From positions 620,001 through 684,000 of the forward strand of contig WGLL01000005.1 in assembly GCA_016125585.1 (NCBI GenBank): a stretch of DNA of 64,000 bases, written 5' to 3'. A program made the translations under genes and the position numbers. This document shows, one piece after another, positions 28,587-40,000 of this stretch. The number at the start of each line of letters is the position of its first letter. Within the stretch, counting starts at the first letter, position 1. The notes beneath the pieces are model-generated. The model was given only the letters and a program-made list of their open reading frames with translations, did no database searches and had not been told where the DNA came from. This DNA comes from Caulobacter sp. (lineage in GTDB: Bacteria; Pseudomonadota; Alphaproteobacteria; Caulobacterales; Caulobacteraceae).

Positions 28587-28601
28587 GATTCGAGGCGATT
28601 C
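28587..28601. promoter_or_regulatory. Paired GANTC sites immediately upstream of recN
   Basis: GATTC occurs at 28587-28591 and again at 28597-28601, 10 bp apart start to start, and 8 nt before the recN ATG. The pair falls in the 56-nt bamD-recN gap. CcrM methylation and GcrA control are inferred from the motif alone. Confidence 0.35.
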
Positions 28602-28609
28602 TGTCCGCC

Positions 28610-30304
28610 ATGCTGATCGGCCTCACCATTCGCGACGTCGTGCTAATTGAACAGCTCGACCTGACCTTCGGTCCGGGCCTCACCGCCCTGACCGGAGAGA
28701 CCGGCGCGGGCAAATCCATCATCCTCGACGCCCTGGGGCTGGCCACGGGAGCCCGGGCCGACGCGGGTCTCGTCCGGCGGGGCGCCGCCCAGGCCGCGGC
28801 CGTCGCCATGTTCGCCCTGCCGCCCGATCACGCGGTCTGGGCGGTTCTGGAGGAAAAAGGCCTGAGCTATTCGCCGGACGAGGATCTGGTGCTGCGCCGC
28901 CAGCTGTCGGCCGACGGCCGTTCCCGCGCCTTCGTCAACGATCAGGCCACCAGCGTCGCCACCCTCAAGGACATCGGCGGACTGCTGCTGGAGGTGCATG
29001 GCCAGCATGAGACGGTGGGGCTGCTGGATGTCCGCACCCACGGCCGGCTGCTGGACGCCTACGGCCAGGTGTCCTCCGAGACCGTGGCGGCCGCCTGGAG
29101 CGGCTGGCGGGCGGCGCGGCAGGCGTTGCAGGCCCTGAAGGACCAGGCCGCCAGCGCCGCCGCCCGGATCGAGGAAATCACCCTGCGCCTGTCGGAGCTC
29201 GACCAGCTCAGCCCGCGCGAGGGCGAGGAGACCGAGCTGGCCGAGGAGCGGGCCCTGCTGGGCGCCGCCGAAAAGGCCCTGGCGGACATCGCCGCCGCTC
29301 GGGACGCCGTCGAGGGCGGCCAGATTTCCAGCCGCCTGGCCCAGGCCTTCCGGGCGCTGGAGCGGGCGCGGGAGCGGGCTGTTCAGGCCGGCGCGGGCGA
29401 AGGCGGCGTGGCCCTGTCGCGCCTGACCGCCGCCCAGGAATACATCGACCGCGCCGCCAACGAGGCCCAGGAGGCCGCCGCCGCCATCGACGCCGCGGCC
29501 GGCGCCTTCGATCTTGACCCCCAGCGCCTGGAACAGGCCGAGGAGCGCCTGTTCGCCCTGCGCGCCATGGCCCGCAAGCTGTCGGTCAGCGTCGAGGAAT
29601 TGCCGGGCTTGCGGGTGCGGTTCGCCCAGGACCTGGCGGCGTTCGAATCCACCGGCGAGGACCTGAAGGCCGCCGAGGCCGCCGAGGCCTGGGCCCGGGA
29701 GGGCTATTTCACCGCCGCCACCCGGCTGTCAGCGGAACGTCGCGCCGCCGGGGATCGTCTGGCCGCCGCCGTCGAAGCGGAACTGGCGCCCCTGAAACTG
29801 GACAAGGCGCGGTTCCGGGTGGCCATCGAGCCCCTGCCGGAAGAACGCGCCGGCCCCTCCGGCCTGGACCGCATCGCCTTCGAGATTTCCACAAACCCGG
29901 GGGCGCCTTTCGGGCCGCTGGAAGCCATCGCCTCCGGCGGCGAACTGGCCCGTTTCGCCCTGGCGCTGAAAGCCGCCCTGGCCGGCCGCGACGGGGTGCA
30001 GCCGTTGATGATCTTCGACGAGGTCGACCAGGGCGTCGGCGGCGCGGTCGCCGATGCCGTGGGCCTGCGGCTCAGGCGCCTGGCCAGCGGGGCCCAGGTC
30101 CTGGTCGTCACCCACAGCCCGCAGGTGGCCGCGCGCGGGGACGCCCACTGGCGCATCGCCAAGACCGGGGACGCCGAGGCGGTCCGCACCGCCGTCGAGC
30201 CCCTGGACGCGGAAGCGCGTGAGGAGGAAATCGCCCGGATGCTGTCCGGCGCCGAGATCACGGCTGAAGCCCGGGCGGCGGCGCGGGCTCTTATCAGCGC
30301 ATAG
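28610..30304 (+). CDS. recN: DNA repair protein RecN
   Basis: RecN is an SMC-like ATPase that helps hold and repair double-strand breaks. The 564-residue product has the Walker A motif GETGAGKS at 29-36 and long charged coiled-coil arms between about 160 and 370 (LAEERALLGAAEKALADIAA and similar). The C-terminal half-domain holds the SMC signature SGGELARFALAL, the Walker B segment MIFDEVDQG and the D-loop. It lies between bamD and ligA. No LexA box was seen upstream; two GANTC sites are. Confidence 0.96.
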   Translation: MLIGLTIRDVVLIEQLDLTFGPGLTALTGETGAGKSIILDALGLATGARADAGLVRRGAAQAAAVAMFALPPDHAVWAVLEEKGLSYSPDEDLVLRRQLSADGRSRAFVNDQATSVATLKDIGGLLLEVHGQHETVGLLDVRTHGRLLDAYGQVSSETVAAAWSGWRAARQALQALKDQAASAAARIEEITLRLSELDQLSPREGEETELAEERALLGAAEKALADIAAARDAVEGGQISSRLAQAFRALERARERAVQAGAGEGGVALSRLTAAQEYIDRAANEAQEAAAAIDAAAGAFDLDPQRLEQAEERLFALRAMARKLSVSVEELPGLRVRFAQDLAAFESTGEDLKAAEAAEAWAREGYFTAATRLSAERRAAGDRLAAAVEAELAPLKLDKARFRVAIEPLPEERAGPSGLDRIAFEISTNPGAPFGPLEAIASGGELARFALALKAALAGRDGVQPLMIFDEVDQGVGGAVADAVGLRLRRLASGAQVLVVTHSPQVAARGDAHWRIAKTGDAEAVRTAVEPLDAEAREEEIARMLSGAEITAEARAAARALISA

Positions 30305-30349
30305 CCTCTCACCTCTCGGCCCCTCGCGATGGCGCTTCGGAGCAGCTAG

Positions 30350-32452
<2,103 letters not shown>

Positions 32453-32548
32453 GGCCGATCCGCGAACAGGCTGGACGGGTTGTCGAGTGCGTGGTTACAA
32501 TCACAACGGTAATGCGTGATCGTAACAACGCTTTCGATCGGGGCTCGC

Positions 32549-33352
32549 ATGGCGAATATCATTCTGACGGACGGCCTCAGGGCCGAGTACGAGCGGCTGT
32601 TCGAGAGTTGCAGCGTCAGGCAGGAGCGTCAGGCCCTTGTCGAGAGTCTGGTCAACCAGCTGGAGATCCACCGGGACCGCTACCAGTCCGTGGGCGACAG
32701 TCTCGGCATTCCCTGGGCCTTCATCGCCGTGATCCACAACATGGAGGCCAGCCAGAGTTTTTACGGCCACCTCCACAATGGCGACCCCCTGACAGCCCGG
32801 ACCCGCCAGGTGCCTGCGGGGCGTCCCAAGAGCGGCTCGCCGCCATTTACCTGGGAGCAGAGCGCTGCGGACGCCCTGACGATGAAGGGGCTGTCGTCCA
32901 CGACCGACTGGTCGCTGGCCGGACTGCTCTATCAGCTGGAGCGCTACAACGGGTGGGGCTATCGGACCTATCATCCGCATGTCCTGTCGCCCTACCTGTG
33001 GAGCTTCACCAACCACTACAGTTCCGGAAAGTATGTGGCTGACGGCCGCTGGTCGGAATCGGCGGTGTCCAAACAGTGCGGCGCGGTGGCGCTGCTGCGG
33101 CGCATGGCCGAGCGAGGCCTGACTGCCTTTGTCGATCAATCGGCGCCGGACAGCGGCGCTCCGATGGTCGCCCGATACGCCACCGCCAAGCCGTCCGATC
33201 CCGGTCTGCTGGACCGCGCCATGACCCTGCAGGCCTGGCTCAATACCCATCCCGGCATATTTCTGAAAGTCGACGGGGTGGCCGGCCTGAAGACCTCGAC
33301 AGCCTATCGGCTGGTGACGGGCCACTATCTGCCCGGAGACCCGAGGGGTTAG
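32549..33352 (+). CDS. Lysozyme-like protein with C-terminal peptidoglycan-binding-like domain
   Basis: The 267-residue product has an alpha-helical N-terminal domain (about 1-185). The order of features, a glutamate in IHNMEASQSFYGHLHNGDPL, a GSPPFTWEQSAADAL segment and ERYNGWGYRTYHP, recalls phage-type endolysin or lysozyme-like folds. The C-terminal 60 residues (TLQAWLNTH, KVDGVAGLKTSTAYRLVTGHYLPGD) look like a peptidoglycan-binding domain. No signal peptide is seen, so export would need a holin or another route, or action on lysis. The ATG at 32549 is preferred to a GTG at 32516. It converges with the gene at 33349 (4-nt overlap of ends). Confidence 0.65.
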   Translation: MANIILTDGLRAEYERLFESCSVRQERQALVESLVNQLEIHRDRYQSVGDSLGIPWAFIAVIHNMEASQSFYGHLHNGDPLTARTRQVPAGRPKSGSPPFTWEQSAADALTMKGLSSTTDWSLAGLLYQLERYNGWGYRTYHPHVLSPYLWSFTNHYSSGKYVADGRWSESAVSKQCGAVALLRRMAERGLTAFVDQSAPDSGAPMVARYATAKPSDPGLLDRAMTLQAWLNTHPGIFLKVDGVAGLKTSTAYRLVTGHYLPGDPRG

Positions 33353-34017
33353 TCCGCGGCCGGGGCCGGCGTCTGGCGCTTGCCGCCCAGGTCCGCCAGC
33401 GCCGACAGGGCGACGACCACCAGGTAGACGATCAGGGCGGTTCGCCCATAGGCCGCCATCGAGCCGGTCGGCTCGGTCAGGCTGGCGAAGATCTGCAAGG
33501 CCACCAGGAAGGTGATGAACAGCAGCGGCGGCCAGGCCGACCGGTCCCAGGCGCCGCGGCTCCACAACCAGGCGCCGCCCCCCAGGGCGATCAGGCCCAT
33601 TTCCAGCATCGCCTCCTGCAGCGGGTAGTTCCACAGGCCCAGCCCCACCTTGTCGCCGCCGAACCACAGCTCCAGGTCAGGCCTATGCACCAGCCAGTCC
33701 AGCGCCCAATGGGAGAAGACCACCAGCCCGACCGCGATCGCCGCCCGAAGGGGTAGCTTCAGCAGGAACCGGCACAGCAGCAGGGCTCCGACCGACCAGG
33801 CGATGGCCGCCGGCAGGCTGTGGGTGAAGGGCATGTAGTAGAGATCGAGCGGGCTGCCGGGCAGGCTGGGATCGAACCGCACCTTCTCCACCCCGGCCAT
33901 CAGCAGGGCCGACCAGCCGATGTCGACGAGCTGGGCGCCAGCGACCAGGGTCCAGAGCGGCGCGCGCGGCTCGATGGCCTTGGCGGCCAGGGCGGTGGCG
34001 TAGTGTCCGACGAACAT
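33349..34017 (-). CDS. YdjM-like integral membrane protein (metal-dependent hydrolase-like)
   Basis: The 222-residue product begins MFVGHYATALAAKAI and has about six membrane helices. Histidines and acidic residues are placed as in the LexA-binding inner-membrane-bound hydrolase family (YdjM, PF04307): GHYATAL at the start, VDIGW, FTHSLPAA and SHWALDWLVHRPDL. The catalytic role of that family is unproven. Its stop overlaps the end of the lysozyme-like gene on the other strand by 4 nt. It is probably a monocistron. Confidence 0.75.
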   Translation of the reverse strand: MFVGHYATALAAKAIEPRAPLWTLVAGAQLVDIGWSALLMAGVEKVRFDPSLPGSPLDLYYMPFTHSLPAAIAWSVGALLLCRFLLKLPLRAAIAVGLVVFSHWALDWLVHRPDLELWFGGDKVGLGLWNYPLQEAMLEMGLIALGGGAWLWSRGAWDRSAWPPLLFITFLVALQIFASLTEPTGSMAAYGRTALIVYLVVVALSALADLGGKRQTPAPAAD

Positions 34018-34105
34018 GACGGTCTCCCCCGAGACTTTTCAGCAGCTTGGCGCCGAGAAGGCGGGGCTGGCAACCTTCGTCGCGAAGGGCGGAGGCGACC
34101 CCGGG

Positions 34106-35161
34106 TCAGTCCTTCGAAGGGGGCGGCGTCGCCTGCGCCGCGAGCAGGGCGGCGCGGGCGTCTTCCTCGGCGCCGCGAAGCAGGTCCTCGGCGGCGTCGT
34201 TGTGGTTGTCGGCGACGGGCGCGTCGTCCGGTTCGGCCGCCTTTTTCGGCGGCTTGAGGCCCACGGCATGGCGGGCCGCCTCGCCCTCGTGGCCGAACAG
34301 GCTGCGGACGCGAAGATCGCGCTGCGGGAAGGGAATTTCAAAGCCGCCGTTCCGCAAGGCGCCCTCGATGGCCCAGGTATAGGCGGCGTGGGCGGCGTTC
34401 GGCCGCTTGACCGACTCCAGCGCCGGCCAGACGACGAGCTCGAAGTTCAGGCCGGACTCGCCAAAGCCGATCAGCCAGACCTGGCTCTTGCGCTGCGGCG
34501 TGTCGGGCTGGGTGAAAGGCACATCATGGGCGGCCTTCAGCACCGCATCGCGCACCGCCTCCTTGTCCGTGCCGTAGGCGACGGAAAAGGGCACATGCAT
34601 GCGCCGGGCGGTGTTCTGGTGGGTCCAGTTGATCACCGGCGCCTCGATCAGCCGGCTGTTGGGCACCAGGATGTCGATGTCGTCATTGTTGCGCAGGCGG
34701 GTGGCCCTGGGCCCGATCTCGGCGACAACGCCTCGCTCGCCGGTCTGCAGTTCCAGATAATCGCCGATCTGCACCAGTCGGTCGAACACCAGCAGCAGGC
34801 CGGAGATGAATTCCTTGACCACCCCCTGCAGGCCGAAGCCCAGGCCCACGCCCAGGGCGCCGGCGAACAGGCTGAGCGAGGAAAGATCCAGGCCGATGGC
34901 TGAAAAGCCGAGAAAGGCGCCGATGACAATCAGGCCGTAGGTGGAAAGCTTCTCGACGATATAGATGGTCGGCGCCGCCTGCGGACGCTTGTCGCGAATG
35001 CGGTGCAGCAGCCGCCCTGACCAGCGCGCGGCCAGAATTCCCAGCACGATCAGGACAACGCCGGTGACAAGTCCGCCCAGAGTCACCGTCGACGCGCCCA
35101 GGGTAAGCAGCTTGAGCCCGTCCAGGCTCATCAATTCCCGGGGAATGAAGTCTGGGGTCAT
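34106..35161 (-). CDS. MscS family mechanosensitive ion channel
   Basis: The 351-residue product has three membrane helices (about 28-46, 72-92 and 95-125). The third is the pore helix with alternating Gly and Ala (GALGVGLGFGLQG). A beta domain with VGDYLEL-like QIGDYLELQTGERGVV and the LVPNSRLI motif follows, then the mixed domain and a charged Ala/Asp-rich tail. Such channels open on hypo-osmotic shock. The ATG at 35161 gives a normal N-terminus; in-frame starts at 35203 or 35296 are possible. It is divergent from tamA. Confidence 0.9.
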   Translation of the reverse strand: MTPDFIPRELMSLDGLKLLTLGASTVTLGGLVTGVVLIVLGILAARWSGRLLHRIRDKRPQAAPTIYIVEKLSTYGLIVIGAFLGFSAIGLDLSSLSLFAGALGVGLGFGLQGVVKEFISGLLLVFDRLVQIGDYLELQTGERGVVAEIGPRATRLRNNDDIDILVPNSRLIEAPVINWTHQNTARRMHVPFSVAYGTDKEAVRDAVLKAAHDVPFTQPDTPQRKSQVWLIGFGESGLNFELVVWPALESVKRPNAAHAAYTWAIEGALRNGGFEIPFPQRDLRVRSLFGHEGEAARHAVGLKPPKKAAEPDDAPVADNHNDAAEDLLRGAEEDARAALLAAQATPPPSKD

Positions 35162-35284
35162 GCGCCGACTGTGGCCGTCCATCGGCCGGACGGCAAGGTT
35201 CATAAAGGGATTGCCGCCTTTGGCGTGACAACCCGCGCGAGGCTCGCTAGACCAAGGACCGGGGCGCTGCGCAGGAAAAACGGA

Positions 35285-37093
35285 TTGGCGACCCACCGCC
35301 TTATACTACTGATGCTCTTCACCGTCGGCCTTCTGGCGCCGATCGCCGTCGCGCGCGCCGAAGAGCCGAATGCGGTGGTGCAGGGGGTGCAGGACGAAGA
35401 CCTGCGCGATCTGATCCGGGAGGCCATCGGCACGGCCGAACATGCCGCCACATCCCGCTTCGAGGCCCGGCGACGGGGGCGGGACGCGGCAGAGTCGGCG
35501 ATCTCGGTGCTGCGGTCCGAGGGCTATTACGCCGGCGAGGCGCAATCCGATCTCGCCGACCGCGAGGATGACGACAGCGAGGCGCCGCCGCGGGCGGTGG
35601 TCAAGGTCACCCCTGGCGCAAGATTCCGGATTTCCCGGCCGTCGATTGACTGGATCAACGACCCGCCCTCGCCGGAAGTTCAGGGCGCCGGCAGCCTGGC
35701 CATGGCGCTGAGGCGCGGCGCGCCCGGTCGGGCCGAGGATGTCATCGCCGCCGAGGGGCGAATTCTCTCGGCGATCCAGCAGCGCGGCCACGCCGACGCC
35801 AAGGCGATGCCAAGGGAAGTCATCGTCGATCATGCCGACAAGACCGTGCGGCCGACCTTTCGCATCGACGCCGGCCCCCTGGTGCGGCTGGACTCGGTCG
35901 TGCTCGACTACAAGGGCCGCACCAGGCCCGAGTGGATCGCCAGGCTGACGCCCTGGAAGCCCGGTGTCATCTATGCCCCGGACGAACTGGCCGAGCTGGA
36001 ACGGCGGTTGCGGGAAACGGGCGCCTACGATTCCGTCCAGGTGGCCCTGCAGCCCGCCGACCAGCTGACCGCTGACGGATTGAGGCCGGTCCTTCTGACC
36101 CTGCGCGACCGTCCGCGCCGCTCCCTGGAAGTCGGGGCCGGCTATTCGACGAGCGAGGGGGCGGGCCTCGATGTGACGACGACCCGCTATAACGGCTGGA
36201 GGCGCGCCGACACCCGCGTCATCGCCCTGAGGCTGGCCGAGATCCAGCAGCGGCTCGACTACAAGGTTTCGCTGCCCCACTGGCGCAAGCCGCGCCAGAC
36301 CCTGACGATGACGGCCAGCGCCTACAACGAGCAAACCGACGCCTATGACCAGACGGGGGCCAGCCTCACCGCCGACGTCACCCGGCGGAGCGGCATCAAC
36401 GCCTATGTCACCTACGGCGCCTCGATTTCAGGGGGGCGGGTCGCCGAGGTGCTGACCATCGGCAACGTCGTGCTGCGGGGCGTCGATCGCAATCTGTTCG
36501 ATGTCTCCCTGCTCGGGGCCGTCGCCCTGGATCACTCCGATGATCCGCTTGATCCCAAGCGGGGGTGGCGGGTCGAGGCCAAGGCCGAACCCATCGCGAC
36601 GTTCGGCGACGCCCAGCTCGCCTATCTGAAGCTGCAGGGCCAGGGGACCTACTACCTGCCCCTGATGGAAGAAGACCGGCTGGTGCTGGCCACCCGCGTC
36701 AAGCTGGGCGTCATCGCTGGAGCGGACCCCGGGGATGTGCCGGCGGCCCGGCGCTTCTATTCGGGCGGCGGCGGTTCGGTTCGCGGCTATGGCTATCAGG
36801 CCGTCGGTCCGCGCATCAGCTCGACCCCGCTCGGCGGCACGTCGCTGGCCGAGGGATCGATTGAGCTCCGCTACAACATCACCGACCGCTGGGGCGTTGT
36901 CGGCTTCGTCGATATCGGGGCGGTGGGCGCCGACAGCTTCCCGGCCGGCCGCGACTTCAGCGCCGGGGCCGGCATCGGCGTGCGCTACAATCTGGGCTTC
37001 GGCCCGATCCGGGCCGACATCGCCATCCCGCTGGACCCCCGTGACAATGATCCGGCCTTCCAGATCTACATCAGCATCGGTCAGGCGTTTTGA
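35285..37093 (+). CDS. tamA: Outer membrane translocation and assembly protein TamA (Omp85 family)
   Basis: TamA is the outer-membrane half of the TAM complex. The 602-residue product has a signal peptide (MATHRLILLMLFTVGLL, cleavage near ARA) and POTRA domains up to about residue 270. The 16-strand barrel follows, with the lid-lock/L6 region RRFYSGGGGSVRGYGY. It ends in a terminal Phe, the BAM signature. The TTG at 35285 is chosen because AGGA lies upstream and it gives a basic N-region; an ATG at 35312 leaves a signal without positive charge. Its stop overlaps the tamB start by 4 nt. Confidence 0.93.
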   Translation: MATHRLILLMLFTVGLLAPIAVARAEEPNAVVQGVQDEDLRDLIREAIGTAEHAATSRFEARRRGRDAAESAISVLRSEGYYAGEAQSDLADREDDDSEAPPRAVVKVTPGARFRISRPSIDWINDPPSPEVQGAGSLAMALRRGAPGRAEDVIAAEGRILSAIQQRGHADAKAMPREVIVDHADKTVRPTFRIDAGPLVRLDSVVLDYKGRTRPEWIARLTPWKPGVIYAPDELAELERRLRETGAYDSVQVALQPADQLTADGLRPVLLTLRDRPRRSLEVGAGYSTSEGAGLDVTTTRYNGWRRADTRVIALRLAEIQQRLDYKVSLPHWRKPRQTLTMTASAYNEQTDAYDQTGASLTADVTRRSGINAYVTYGASISGGRVAEVLTIGNVVLRGVDRNLFDVSLLGAVALDHSDDPLDPKRGWRVEAKAEPIATFGDAQLAYLKLQGQGTYYLPLMEEDRLVLATRVKLGVIAGADPGDVPAARRFYSGGGGSVRGYGYQAVGPRISSTPLGGTSLAEGSIELRYNITDRWGVVGFVDIGAVGADSFPAGRDFSAGAGIGVRYNLGFGPIRADIAIPLDPRDNDPAFQIYISIGQAF

Positions 37094-40000
37094 GCGGCAC
37101 CGCGGACACCCCTGAAACCTCGCCCGCCGTCGGCTCCGAGGCCGGCCCGGCGCGCAACGGCCTGCGCCGCTGGCTGCCTCGCGGCGCGGCCGGCTGGACG
37201 ATCCTGGTCTCCGTGATCGTCGTGATGCTGGTCGGCGCGGTCTCTCTGGGCGTGCGCTACGGGATCAACACCGTCCCCGGCCTTGCCTTTGTCGAGGCCC
37301 AGCTCAACGGCCTGAAGATCGGCCGTTACGGCCGGTTGAAGATCGAAGGCGTCAGCGGCGACATCTGGCGCAATGTCTCCATTCGCCGCCTGATCATCTA
37401 CGACGAGAAGGGGACCTGGCTCGAAGGCCGGAATCTGACCATGCGGTGGCGCTATCTGGAGCTGTTCGCCCGCCGCTTCCACGCCGACGCCATTAGCGCG
37501 GAGAAGGTGACGGTGCTGCGCCAGCCGACCCTGACGCCGAAGGAGAAATCCGGGGCCCTGCCGGTGACGGTGTTGATCGACGGTCTGAAGGCGCGGATCG
37601 AGACGCGGGAGGCCTTCAGTCAGGTCGCGGGAGACTTCGATCTCGACGGCCGGCTCGCCATGCGCCGGAAGGGCGGCAACAGCGGCCGCTTCATCGCCGT
37701 CAGTCGGCTGCACAGGGGCGATTTCGCCGACATCGACTTCGCGATCGGCGAGACCGACGCCCTGCTGGTCAACGCCCGGGCGGCCGAGGCGCGGGGCGGC
37801 GCCCTGGCCGGGGCCCTGGGTCTTGCGGCGGATCAACCCTTCATGCTCGACGCCCAGGCGCGGGGCACGCTCAAGGCCGGCCGCTTCAACCTGCTGATCG
37901 AGACCGGCGACAGCCAGCCGGCCAAGGCCGACGGCAGCTGGTCGGCCTCCGGCGGCGCCGCCAGCGGCTATGTCCGGCTCGACGCCTCGAAACTGACCCG
38001 CGATCTGGCGGGGATGCTCGGCCCCCAGGTGACATTCGACATTGTCGGCAAGCCGGCGACCGGCGACCTCTACAATCTGAACGCCAGGCTTGAGACCGAG
38101 ACCCTGTCCCTGGCCATTGTGGGACCGGCCAATCTCGGCAAGCAGTTCGCCGGGCCCGGCGGGGTCAGCGTCACCGCCTCGACCAGCGCGCTCGGGCGGC
38201 TGACGCAGGATGCAGTGACCGGCGCCGCGCGGTTCTCCGGCAAGTTCGGCGGCGATCTCGGCAGCTTCACCCTGGCCGGCGATCTGCGCGGGACGGACGT
38301 CTCGGTCGCCGGCTATCGCCTGGCGTCCGTTGGCGGTCCGGCCTCCCTGGCCCTCGCGAAGGGAGAACTGTCGCTCAACGCCCACCTCACGGGCGCCGGT
38401 GGGCAGGGGCAGGGCTACCTCGCCGCCCTTCTCGGGGCCCGACCGACCGCCAGGGTGGAAGGCGCGCGGCTGAAGGACGGCCGGCTTCTGTTGCGACAGG
38501 TCAAGGCCGATGGGGCGGGGCTGAAGCTGGACGCCAGCGGCTCGCGGGGTCTGCTCGGGGGGCTCTCCTTCAAGGGCACGGCGCAGGTGTCCAACTTCGG
38601 CGCGGTCAAGCTGGGCGGGCGCGGATCGGTCAGCGGGTCGTGGTCGGCGGACCAGTCGGGTCCCGACAAGCCCTGGACCTTCACCGTCGACGCCAGGGGC
38701 TCGAACCTGGCCTTCGGCTATGACGAACTCGACCGGCTACTGGGCGATGACCCCAGGCTGCGGGCCCGGGCCAGCCTGCAGGGCGGGGCGGTCGACGTCG
38801 CCGAAGCGAAGCTGGACGCGGCGCGGGCCAACGCCACCGGCTCCGGGCGTCTGGGGGCCAAGGGCGACCTCGGCTTCAAGCTCGCCTGGACCGCCGAGGG
38901 GCCGTTCCGGGTCGGGCCGGTGGAAATCGCCGGCAAGGCCAAGGGCGACGGGACCATCGGCGGAACCCTGTCGGCGCCGCGGGCGGACCTGACCGCCCAC
39001 TTCGACGAGATCGACATTCCCCGGCTGCCGCTGCGCAACGCCGGTGCGACCCTGACCTTCATGCAGCGGCCGGGCGGCGGCGACGGCGCCTTCGCCCTGA
39101 CCGCCGAAAGTCCGTCCGGGCCGGCCCGGCTGAAGACCGACTTCGCCATCGCCGACAACGGCGTCGATCTCTCCGCGCTCGACCTCGACGCCGGCGGGAT
39201 CAAGGCCCAGGGCGCGGCGTCGCTGCGGCGGGGCCGGCCGTCCTCGGCGGACTTGACCGTCGTCGCCGGGCCCGGCGTCCTGCTCGACTCAGGGACGCTG
39301 AAGGGCACGGCGAAGATCACCGACGCGGCGGGCGGGACCCGCGCGGTGCTCAACCTGACCGCCGACAATGCGGTGTTCCGCGACGCCGGCGGGCTGTCGC
39401 TGGAGAAGGCGGTCATCACGGCTGACGGCCCGCTGGACCGGCTGCCGCTGCGGATCAAGGCGAGCGGGGACTCGCCGGCGGGACTCTACGATCTCGACGC
39501 CAACGGCGTGCTGACCGAACTGGGCGGCGCCAACGGCGGCAAGGCCGGGCGCTGGCAGATCACCTTCGACGCCACCGGCAAGCTGGGCGCGGCGCAGATC
39601 CGCACCACGGAGACCGCGAGGCTGTCGGTCGGCGGCGGCCTGACCGAGGCGCGGTTGCGGCTGGCGACCAGCGCCGGCGGCAAGGACGCCAACCCCGGCG
39701 CCGCCAGCCTGGATGTCCGTGTCGCCGAGGGTGACGCCACCATCGACGGCGATTTCAACGACCTGCCGCTGGCCGCGCTAAACCAGGACCTGGCCGGACG
39801 GTTCGACGCCGACCTGCACCTGCGCGGCAAGGGCGAGACCCTGACCGGCCAGCTCGACGCCAAGGTCCGCAACGTCCGGGCCCGGGGCTCGGCCAAGATG
39901 CTGACCCTCGACGGCGATGTTCAGGCCAAGCTCGACGACCGCTACATCACCGTCCTGGCCAAGGCCTCCAGCGCCCAGGGCCTGAAGGCCGACGGCAGCT

